The translations under genes and the position numbers were made by a program. A DNA stretch of 5,170 nt from Oceanospirillaceae bacterium (GTDB taxonomy: Bacteria; Pseudomonadota; Gammaproteobacteria; Pseudomonadales; Balneatricaceae). The notes below the pieces were generated by a model. It was not told the origin of the DNA. It did no database searches and was given only the letters and a program-made list of their open reading frames with translations. The DNA is taken from positions 1 through 5,170 of the forward strand of contig JAGSHA010000257.1 of NCBI GenBank assembly GCA_023954795.1. Reading direction: 5' to 3'. Shown here one piece after another: positions 1 to 5,170 of this stretch (position 1 is the stretch's first letter; every line of letters starts with the position of its first letter).

Positions 1-1218
1 CGGGATCTGTTTCCTTGGTATCAGCCAATTGTCGAAACTGCGAGTGGGCGGATCGCGGGTTATGAAGCGCTGGCCCGACAGAAAAATGAGGCGGGTGACG
101 TAGTCTCTGCCGGGGCGTTTTTTTCAGACCCTACATGCTCACTGGAGAACCGCATAGCCGCTGACAGGAGTGTCCGGTATCAGGCGCTGTCGGAGTTAAA
201 TGAACTTCCCGGTGATAGCTTTATCAGCCTGAACTTATCACCTGAATGGTTACAGTTTATTGCCCAGACCACGCAGTTGCCGACGCTGGATATGTTACGT
301 GAGCTGGATGCTGATCCGTCCCGTGTCATGATAGAAATCACCGAATTGGGGGGAGATCTGAAGCTGATTCAAAAGGCTGTGGATCGTTACCGTGAAGCGG
401 GCTTTCGCATTGCGATAGATGATTTCGGGGCCGATTTTTCACAGTTAGACCGGGTGGCTATGCTGACCCCTGACGTCGTTAAGCTGGACATGAAGTTGCT
501 GCGTGATGGCCTGGATAACCCACGTAACGCGGCGATGATCCAGCTATTGGGAGAGATGGCCTCCCGTCTGGGGGCTAAAGTGCTGTGCGAAGGGGTTGAA
601 ACAGAAGACGCTTATTTCTTAGCTCTGAGCTGCAATGCGTATTATACCCAGGGCTTTTTATTCTCTGAAGCGAAAGCAGAAGCGGCACCAGCAGACTGTT
701 TTCAGGGCCAGATGATCTCGCTAAGGGAATGCTACCGGGATATGGCGCTGGACAGTTCAACACGAAACCAATGGCTGGCAGGTAAAGTATCGGCGGAGCT
801 GATCGCCTTACGTGAGTTGATTAAAGCATCTGGTACGACAGACGGTAGAGTAGACCTGGAACACTATCTACCGACCCCGCAGGTGTTGCGTTTTTATCTG
901 TGTGATCGATTGGGCAATCAGATTTCACCAAACTATGAAAACCGTCTGGGTGGTTGGAACATAGATAACGCCAAGAGGGGCGCTAACTGGAGCTGGCGGC
1001 CTTACTTCATTGAATTACTGGCATCCGATGATATCGATAGGCGTTTGGTGTTTTCGAAGCCCTATCACGATATCTACGCTGGGCAGCTGTCACAAACCGC
1101 TGCACTGCTGATCGATGATGACCGTATTTTGTTGGCGGATCTGATCAGCAACCCGTCAGATAGTGATCTTATCCACAGTCATCATGGTATGCAGGCGCAA
1201 TCCGTCGCGGTGTACTGA
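1..1218 (+). CDS. EAL-domain c-di-GMP phosphodiesterase/receptor with YkuI-like C-terminal sensor domain (5' partial)
   Basis: The frame is open from base 1 to the TGA at 1216-1218, giving 405 residues with the N-terminus missing. Numbered from the window start, an EAL domain covers about codons 6-230. It shows YQPIV, GYEALAR (EAL at 22-24), NLSPE (N78), IEITE (E112, E115), IDDFG (D140, D141), VKLD (K161, D163), EGVE (E197, E200) and TQGF (Q217). These cover the known metal-binding and catalytic positions of EAL phosphodiesterases, which hydrolyse c-di-GMP to pGpG. The loop after DDFG reads ADFSQLD rather than the usual TGYSSL, so activity is uncertain. Codons about 294-381 hold FYLCDRLGNQISPN and NWSWRPYF, typical of the PAS/Cache-like C-terminal domain of YkuI-type proteins. 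No membrane segment is visible, so the protein is probably cytoplasmic. In YkuI the EAL domain is near the N-terminus, so little may be missing. The TTG at 277 lies inside the EAL domain and is not the start. Confidence 0.9.
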   Translation, partial: RDLFPWYQPIVETASGRIAGYEALARQKNEAGDVVSAGAFFSDPTCSLENRIAADRSVRYQALSELNELPGDSFISLNLSPEWLQFIAQTTQLPTLDMLRELDADPSRVMIEITELGGDLKLIQKAVDRYREAGFRIAIDDFGADFSQLDRVAMLTPDVVKLDMKLLRDGLDNPRNAAMIQLLGEMASRLGAKVLCEGVETEDAYFLALSCNAYYTQGFLFSEAKAEAAPADCFQGQMISLRECYRDMALDSSTRNQWLAGKVSAELIALRELIKASGTTDGRVDLEHYLPTPQVLRFYLCDRLGNQISPNYENRLGGWNIDNAKRGANWSWRPYFIELLASDDIDRRLVFSKPYHDIYAGQLSQTAALLIDDDRILLADLISNPSDSDLIHSHHGMQAQSVAVY

Positions 1219-2115
1219 TCAGTTTTGTTGTGAGGGGGCTGCAGCGTCTTTCCCAGAGGGTTCTTTTCCCAGAAACATCGCCAATACACCACCCGCGACG
1301 ACCAGCGCGGTGCCGATGATCGCCAGGTTATCCGGCACCTGTTGCCAGAATACCCAACCCCAGAATCCGGTAAATACGACGCCCAGATAATTTAACGGTG
1401 AGATGACGGATGCTTTGGCAAAGCGGTAGGCCTGAGTGTACAGCCACATCACCAGCCAGATAGACAAACCGATGATTAATAGGGGGAACAGGGCTTCTGA
1501 CGGTATGGGTTGCCAGTTCCAGATGGCCAAAGGCAGCGCCGTTAGGGTGGAGATTGAAAAATAGTAAAAGATGATGCGGTTACTGGGTTCCGTCAACGTT
1601 AGAAAGCGTGTTGTGACCATTGACCCCGCCAGTGAAATCGCCGAGCCAAAACCGATTAGATGCCAGAAGCTAAGCCCGTCTGAGCCGGGTTGCAGAATCA
1701 ACAGTACGCCCGCCAAACCAATAAATATCGGTAGCCAGCGCAGCGCAGGTATGCGAATCCCTTTCCAGAGCAAGAGCAGTAGCGGTACACAGAGAGGGGC
1801 TGAATTACGCAGTAGCGCGGCATCAACCAGAGGGACATAGTTCAGCGCCAGGTAGTAACAATAGAAACAGGCCCAGCCCGACAAACCGCGTATCACATGT
1901 AATTTCAGGCAATCTGTTTTGAGTGCACCGATGCCCTTAGTGGCAAGCCAGGGCAGCATCACAGTGGTGCAGATCAGATATTGGCTGAAGACAATGGTTT
2001 CAATACTCACCATCGTTGAGGTGTATTTGATGAGTGCCGCCGCGATACTCATCGCCAGTGAGGTGCCGATGGCAAACAATACACCCAATGTAAGGTTTTG
2101 TGGTGAAGTGGTCAC
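1219..2115 (-). CDS. DMT-superfamily (EamA) inner-membrane transporter
   Basis: This 298-residue protein has about ten hydrophobic segments, at roughly residues 10-31, 38-58, 74-92, 96-117, 125-142, 150-170, 179-199, 208-229, 237-257 and 262-283. They fall into two five-helix halves, as in EamA-type drug/metabolite transporters of the usual size of about 300 residues. GLAGVLLILQPG at the end of the first half and PLNYLGVVFTGFWGW in the ninth helix are typical of the family. The substrate cannot be told from sequence; family members export amino acids, nucleosides or other metabolites. The short C-terminal tail is hydrophilic and cytoplasmic in the usual topology. The start is a GTG at 2115. 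The only Shine-Dalgarno-like match (AAGGA, 2134-2130) is 14 bases upstream, which is long, but no better in-frame start is visible. The gene converges with the EAL gene, stop against stop, and diverges from the DUF599 operon. Confidence 0.88.
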   Translation of the reverse strand: MTTSPQNLTLGVLFAIGTSLAMSIAAALIKYTSTMVSIETIVFSQYLICTTVMLPWLATKGIGALKTDCLKLHVIRGLSGWACFYCYYLALNYVPLVDAALLRNSAPLCVPLLLLLWKGIRIPALRWLPIFIGLAGVLLILQPGSDGLSFWHLIGFGSAISLAGSMVTTRFLTLTEPSNRIIFYYFSISTLTALPLAIWNWQPIPSEALFPLLIIGLSIWLVMWLYTQAYRFAKASVISPLNYLGVVFTGFWGWVFWQQVPDNLAIIGTALVVAGGVLAMFLGKEPSGKDAAAPSQQN

Positions 2116-2216
2116 GGTGAGCTTGTGCGTCCTTGTTTTAGAGTCGAAGCGGAGCCTGACAGGCCCGTTGCCTTAAATTACAATAGGTTAGATTAATCTG
2201 TTCTCAGGTAAAAAAC
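2116..2216. promoter_or_regulatory. Divergent intergenic region with short palindromes (probable promoters for both flanking genes)
   Basis: This 101-bp spacer between two divergent genes must carry promoter signals for both, unless either is read through from outside. A perfect 10-bp palindrome, AGATTAATCT, lies at 2190-2199. An 11-base dyad, GCCTG-A-CAGGC, lies at 2154-2164. A weak sigma-70-like pair for the + gene is TTGCCT (2168-2173) and TAGATT (2189-2194) with a 15-bp spacer; the -10 half overlaps the palindrome. I cannot pick a convincing minus-strand promoter. The palindromes could be operators but are short enough to occur by chance. Confidence 0.35.
2130..2134 (-). promoter_or_regulatory. 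Candidate ribosome binding site of the EamA transporter gene
   Basis: Read on the minus strand this is AAGGA, with 14 bases between it and the GTG start at 2115. The match is good but the spacing exceeds the usual 5-10 bases. Either translation is modest or the true start is not the annotated GTG. No ATG, GTG or TTG lies in frame between the two. Confidence 0.4.
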
Positions 2217-2945
2217 ATGGATGCTGTTCTGCAGTTTATTCAGCTTAACTGGCTGAACCTTCTGGCGTTGGGTTGGTTCCTGATCTGTTTCAAGGGCTAT
2301 ATGTACTATTCCAAACGCCGCAGCTACGACACCGCTTGCCTGGCTAGCATCCTGCACCTGTACCGCACCGAGTGGATGCTGCGCATGCTGGATCGGGATA
2401 TGCGTATTGCGGATGCGACCGTGGTCGCTAACCTAGAGCGTAGCGTATCATTTTTTGCATCCACAACCATGCTGATTCTGGCAGGTTTGATGACCGTACT
2501 GGGTTCAACCGAGCAGGCGATTGACGTGATTGCCGATATTCCCTTTGCGGTAGAAGCGACACGTGAAGAGTGGGAGTTGAAGCTGGTGGTGATGATCACG
2601 CTCTTTATCTATGCCTTTTTTAAGTTCACCTGGAGCTTACGGCAATACGGCTTCGTCTCGGTGATGGTGGGTGGAGCCCCTACGCCTGATGAGAATATTA
2701 GCGAACTGCAAAAACAGAGTTATGCCGACCGCGTGGCTAAAATGAGTTCTATGGCGGCCAATCACTTTAACTTTGGCCTGCGATCCTATTACTTCAGTCT
2801 GGCGATGCTGGGCTGGTTTATTAACCCTTGGTTATTTATGGCATTGTCCACCGGTGTGGTGTACGTGTTGTATCGACGTGAATTTAAGTCCTCAACCTTG
2901 AAAACCCTAATGATGAGTGTTGGTCCTATCGATGAGAAATCCTGA
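2217..2945 (+). CDS. DUF599 family integral membrane protein
   Basis: This 242-residue protein matches the DUF599 family in length and motifs: RTEWMLRMLDRDMRIADA (about residues 50-67), SFFASTTMLILAGL (78-91), ELKLVV, FFKFTWSLRQYGF (134-146), GGAPTP (152-157), HFNFGLRSYYFSLAMLGW (183-200) and a late YRREFKSS (219-226). Hydrophobic segments at about 10-28, 76-96, 118-140 and 190-220 suggest four or five membrane passes, with the basic RDMR loop probably cytoplasmic. The family has no established function that I know of. The start is ATG at 2217, with AGG at 2206-2208 eight bases upstream. It is the first gene of a tight three-gene cluster: its last 14 bases overlap the next gene, a hotdog thioesterase. 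That overlap suggests co-expression with acyl-thioester metabolism, but this is inference from context only. Confidence 0.85.
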   Translation: MDAVLQFIQLNWLNLLALGWFLICFKGYMYYSKRRSYDTACLASILHLYRTEWMLRMLDRDMRIADATVVANLERSVSFFASTTMLILAGLMTVLGSTEQAIDVIADIPFAVEATREEWELKLVVMITLFIYAFFKFTWSLRQYGFVSVMVGGAPTPDENISELQKQSYADRVAKMSSMAANHFNFGLRSYYFSLAMLGWFINPWLFMALSTGVVYVLYRREFKSSTLKTLMMSVGPIDEKS

Positions 2946-3444
2946 AATTGAAGCACGTTGCCAGCGATTTATGGATGCGCTGGCTCATATCCGCAAATTA
3001 GGATTGCGTGTCATTCAGGCAGATGAACGCCGTGTAACGCTGGTGCTGCCGGTGCAGGATCAACTGAATACGGGGAAAACCAATACGTATTTGTTGGGGG
3101 GCGCATTGACGACCCTGATCGATACTGCATCGGCCGTTTCGACCCTGTGTGTGTTGCCGGAGTTTGAGATCGCGCCGACGTTGGATTTGCGGATCGATCA
3201 TATGAAAGCGCCGACCCACAGCCAGCCCCTGTATATTCAGGCAGAGTGCTACCGGACAACACGCAGTGTGATGTTCACCCGTGCGACGGTGTATCAAACG
3301 TCTGCTGATGATCCCATCGCGTTTGGTATTGGCACCTTTATGCGTTTAGGTTCTGATGTGGTTGACACACAGATGAAGGCGCTGGTGGAAGGCGATATCG
3401 ACGGTGATACCGGTGTTAGCACTGAAAAGGGAGAGCAGGCATGA
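2932..3444 (+). CDS. PaaI-like hotdog-fold thioesterase A (active-site His replaced by Leu)
   Basis: From ATG 2932 this gives 170 residues. Residues about 20-140 form a hotdog domain of the PaaI/acyl-CoA thioesterase type: a first helix region, then LLGGALTTLIDTASA (54-68), TLDLRIDHMKAP (83-94), a mixed strand YRTTRSVMFTRATVY (107-121) and IAFGIGTFMRLG (129-140). The family signature is HGG-x6-D/E. Here the acidic residue is kept (D64) but the His is Leu (L55). Residues 141-170 form an acidic, probably flexible tail. The expected role is hydrolysis of an acyl-CoA or related thioester in the cytoplasm; the substrate is unknown. The ATG lies 14 bases before the upstream stop, so the overlap suggests translational coupling; no strong Shine-Dalgarno precedes it. 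A GTG at 2917 would add five residues that are not family-like, so the ATG is preferred. Confidence 0.82.
   Translation: MRNPEIEARCQRFMDALAHIRKLGLRVIQADERRVTLVLPVQDQLNTGKTNTYLLGGALTTLIDTASAVSTLCVLPEFEIAPTLDLRIDHMKAPTHSQPLYIQAECYRTTRSVMFTRATVYQTSADDPIAFGIGTFMRLGSDVVDTQMKALVEGDIDGDTGVSTEKGEQA
3427..3433 (+). promoter_or_regulatory. Ribosome binding site of thioesterase B
   Basis: AAGGGAG sits 7 bases before the ATG at 3441, inside the end of thioesterase A. It is the best Shine-Dalgarno match in the operon and fixes the start of the second hotdog gene at the ATGA overlap. Confidence 0.7.
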
Positions 3445-3887
3445 CTAGCATTACGGAGATGGTTGCAGAAGCACATGCAACGGGTGATTACATGCCGCTG
3501 ATTGAACTGATCCCTTATGCGCAGGTGATCGGTGTGAACTGCGAGCGGTTTGGTGAAGAGATGGTGTTTCGCTTACCCCGTAACCCGGATAACTTGGGTA
3601 ATCCGACACTGCCCGCCATTCATGGCGGTGTGATTGCGGCATTTATGGAGTTATCGGCAGCATTTCAGGTGTTACTGCAAACGACGACACCAGAACTGCC
3701 AAAGATTATCGATTTTTCCGTGGATTACATGCGTGCCGGGTTAGATCGCGATACGTTTGCGATGTGTCAGCTGGAGCGACGTGGACGCCGCGTGACCAAC
3801 TGTTCGGTGATCGCGTGGCAGGAAAAACGTACGGAACCGATTGCGACAGCACGTGCGCACTTCCTGGTGAAACCCACTGATTCATAA
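3441..3887 (+). CDS. PaaI-like hotdog-fold thioesterase B (canonical HGG...E active site)
   Basis: This 148-residue protein is a single hotdog domain. After an N-terminal helix (about 1-30) it shows the signature AIHGGVIAAFMELSAAF (59-75) with H61 and E70, exactly nine residues apart as in the EntH/YbdB type of CoA thioesterase. It continues with IDFSVDYMRAG (90-100), RRGRRVTNCSVIAWQ (113-127), which corresponds to the CoA-contacting strand region, and PIATARAHFLV (133-143). The likely role is cytoplasmic hydrolysis of an acyl- or aroyl-CoA thioester; the substrate cannot be read from sequence. Its ATG overlaps the TGA of thioesterase A as ATGA and has a good ribosome binding site, so the two should be made together. 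It shares the fold with thioesterase A but little linear sequence, so any duplication is old. It ends 135 bp before htpG. Confidence 0.87.
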   Translation: MTSITEMVAEAHATGDYMPLIELIPYAQVIGVNCERFGEEMVFRLPRNPDNLGNPTLPAIHGGVIAAFMELSAAFQVLLQTTTPELPKIIDFSVDYMRAGLDRDTFAMCQLERRGRRVTNCSVIAWQEKRTEPIATARAHFLVKPTDS

Positions 3888-3917
3888 ACCGGATTTAGGT
3901 CAGGTTTTAAATAACCC

Positions 3918-3945
3918 CTTGAATTAGGTAACACAGCCCCAATCT
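3918..3945 (+). promoter_or_regulatory. Sigma-32 (RpoH) heat-shock promoter of htpG
   Basis: CTTGAA at 3918-3923 and CCCCAATCT at 3937-3945 are 13 bases apart. They closely match the known RpoH consensus (CTTGAAA, about 11-16 bases, CCCCATNT). Transcription would begin near 3951-3953, leaving a leader of about 70 bases before the htpG ATG. Heat-shock control of htpG is established in E. coli; the promoter here is inferred from the motif match and position. Confidence 0.8.
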
Positions 3946-3949
3946 AGTA

Positions 3950-3999
3950 TTGAAACCAGAAGGGCCGGTTCGTGTGAGCCGGTCATGATTATGTTTCAA
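3950..3999 (+). promoter_or_regulatory. Two-tier stem-loop in the htpG 5' leader
   Basis: An inner stem pairs 3963-3971 with 3976-3984 (GGCCGGTTC with GAGCCGGTC; nine pairs, two of them G-U) around a four-base GTGT loop. An outer stem pairs 3950-3956 (TTGAAAC) with 3993-3999 (GTTTCAA), seven perfect pairs, leaving an internal loop of six and eight bases. The structure begins at about the predicted transcription start. It has no T-run after it, so it is not a typical intrinsic terminator. It ends well before the start codon at 4023 and does not include the weak GAG ribosome binding site (4014-4016). Confidence 0.6.
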
Positions 4000-4022
4000 C
4001 CGAGAGTTTGGGCGAGTTACCT

Positions 4023-5170
4023 ATGAGCACAGAAACACATTCCGAAACCCACGGCTTTCAGACGGAAGTTAAACAACTCCTGCATCTGATGATTCATTCC
4101 TTGTATTCCAACAAGGAAATTTTCCTGCGTGAGTTGATCTCCAATGCATCTGACGCGGCAGAAAAGCTGCGCTTTGAAGCGCTGTCCGATGGCAAACTGT
4201 ATGAAGACGATGGTGATCTGAAAATTCGCATCGCCTTTGATAAAGATGCAAAGACCATCACGATCGATGACAACGGTATCGGTATGACCCGTGACGAAGT
4301 GGTGGAGCATCTGGGCACCATCGCCAAGTCGGGTACTTCCCAATTCTTTTCCCAGCTGACCGGTGATCAGGCGAAAGATAGCGCGCTGATTGGTCAGTTT
4401 GGTGTCGGTTTCTACTCCTCTTTCATCGTTGCGGACAAAGTAGATGTGATCACCCGTAAAGCGGGTGCTGCGGTTGCCGATGGTGTGCACTGGAGCTCTA
4501 CCGGTGAAGGTGAGTTCACAATTTCGAACGTTGAAAAAGCAGGCCGTGGTACGAGCATCGTACTGCACCTGAAAGAGTCGGAAGAAGAGTTTGCGGATGG
4601 CTGGCGTCTGCGCACCTTGGTGCGTAAATACTCTGACCATATTGCGCTGCCGGTTGTTATGCAGTCTGAACCGGTTCCAGCGGCTGAAGGTGAAGAAGAA
4701 AAAGCACCTGAAGATGAAACCGTTAACAGTGCGACCGCGCTGTGGACCCGTAACAAGTCTGAGTTGAATGCTGAAGACTACAACGAATTCTACAAGCACA
4801 TCTCCCATGATTTCTCCGATCCACTGACATGGGCGCATAACGCTGTTGAAGGTAATCTGGAATACACCAGCCTGTTGTATGTACCAGAACGTGCGCCATT
4901 TGATCTGTGGAACCGTGAAGCGCCACGTGGCCTGAAACTGTACGTACAGCGTGTTTTCATTATGGATCAGGCGGAAGAATTCCTGCCGCTGTATCTGCGA
5001 TTCCTGAAGGGTGTGGTGGACACGAAAGACCTGTCCCTGAACGTATCCCGTGAGATTCTGCAGAAAGATCCTAACGTTGATAAGCTGCGCAGCGCACTGA
5101 CTAAACGTGCACTGGATACGCTGATCAAACTGGGCAAAAACAAGCCTGAGAAGTACCAGACTTTCTGGAA
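4023..5170 (+). CDS. htpG: Molecular chaperone HtpG (bacterial Hsp90), 3' partial
   Basis: The frame opens at ATG 4023 and is still open at the right edge, giving 382 residues of a protein usually about 620-640 long. The N-terminal GHKL ATPase domain is intact. It shows FQTEVKQLLHLMIHSLYSNK, ELISNASDAAEKLR (E37, N41, D44), DDNGIGM (82-88, with the nucleotide-contacting Asp), GTIAKSG and the lid/glycine box GQFGVGFYSS (124-133), then GRGTSIVLHL. An acidic linker rich in E, A and P, ending around DETVNSA, leads to the middle domain: ALWTRNKSE, FYKHISHDFSDPLTW, EYTSLLYVPERAPFD, LKLYVQRVFIMD and NVSREILQ with R343, the arginine that contacts ATP gamma-phosphate in the family. HtpG is a cytosolic ATP-dependent dimeric chaperone. 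The C-terminal dimerization domain lies outside the window. A sigma-32 promoter and structured leader precede it. A weak GAG six bases before the ATG is the only ribosome binding site candidate. Confidence 0.97.
   Translation, partial: MSTETHSETHGFQTEVKQLLHLMIHSLYSNKEIFLRELISNASDAAEKLRFEALSDGKLYEDDGDLKIRIAFDKDAKTITIDDNGIGMTRDEVVEHLGTIAKSGTSQFFSQLTGDQAKDSALIGQFGVGFYSSFIVADKVDVITRKAGAAVADGVHWSSTGEGEFTISNVEKAGRGTSIVLHLKESEEEFADGWRLRTLVRKYSDHIALPVVMQSEPVPAAEGEEEKAPEDETVNSATALWTRNKSELNAEDYNEFYKHISHDFSDPLTWAHNAVEGNLEYTSLLYVPERAPFDLWNREAPRGLKLYVQRVFIMDQAEEFLPLYLRFLKGVVDTKDLSLNVSREILQKDPNVDKLRSALTKRALDTLIKLGKNKPEKYQTFW

Noticed and set aside
277..279. TTG as a start codon for the EAL gene
   Set aside because: The same frame is open to base 1 and encodes conserved EAL motifs (EALAR, NLSPE) upstream, so this is an internal codon.
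1163..1390. A 75-residue plus-strand frame spanning the end of the EAL gene and the transporter
   Set aside because: It overlaps two real genes in other frames, shows no family-like sequence, and is a shadow of their codon pattern.
2998..3297. Minus-strand frames of 83-99 residues opposite thioesterase A
   Set aside because: They are antisense to a clear hotdog domain, and their translations are low-complexity and Arg/Gln/His-rich with no recognisable motif.
3903..3916. GGTT...AACC inverted repeat after thioesterase B as a terminator
   Set aside because: It has only four pairs with an AT-rich loop and no following T-run, too weak to support a terminator.
3963..3984. The GC-rich hairpin upstream of htpG as the intrinsic terminator of the thioesterase operon
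   Set aside because: No T-run follows the stem, and it lies downstream of the sigma-32 promoter, where a terminator would block htpG itself.
4017..4838. A 273-residue minus-strand open frame opposite htpG
   Set aside because: It is fully antisense to a well-conserved htpG coding sequence. Its translation has no recognisable domain, and long antisense frames are common opposite genes with strong codon bias.

Overview
The window reads as an ordinary chromosomal segment of a Gram-negative gammaproteobacterium. The moderate GC content, the HtpG sequence and the sigma-32 style heat-shock promoter fit that group. The gene mix suggests a marine Oceanospirillales-like or Pseudomonas-related lineage, but this is inferred from general protein character and not from a marker gene. 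There are six protein genes, almost no non-coding DNA, and no RNA genes, mobile elements or CRISPR arrays that I can see.

Layout. Positions 1-1218 (+) hold the 3' part of a c-di-GMP EAL-domain gene with a YkuI-like C-terminal sensor domain; its start lies outside the window. It converges on a 10-TM EamA/DMT-family transporter (1219-2115, -), and the two TGA stop codons abut with no spacer. A 101-bp divergent spacer (2116-2216) separates the transporter from a compact (+) operon: a DUF599 membrane protein (2217-2945), hotdog thioesterase A (2932-3444) and hotdog thioesterase B (3441-3887). These three genes overlap end to start. A 135-bp spacer then carries a clear sigma-32 heat-shock promoter and a two-tier inverted repeat in the predicted 5' leader. 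It is followed by htpG (Hsp90), which starts at 4023 and runs off the right edge.

How the genes work together. The EAL protein is a candidate c-di-GMP phosphodiesterase or receptor, and the transporter is an independent unit. The overlapping DUF599-thioesterase-thioesterase genes look co-transcribed and translationally coupled. The two hotdog proteins differ at the active-site segment: one has LGG...D and the other HGG...E. A division of labour or a mixed oligomer is therefore plausible. htpG has its own heat-shock promoter, but no convincing terminator separates it from the operon upstream, so some read-through is possible.

Nothing here amounts to a demonstrably new system. The observations most worth a second look are the paired asymmetric hotdog proteins coupled to a DUF599 membrane protein, and the structured htpG leader.
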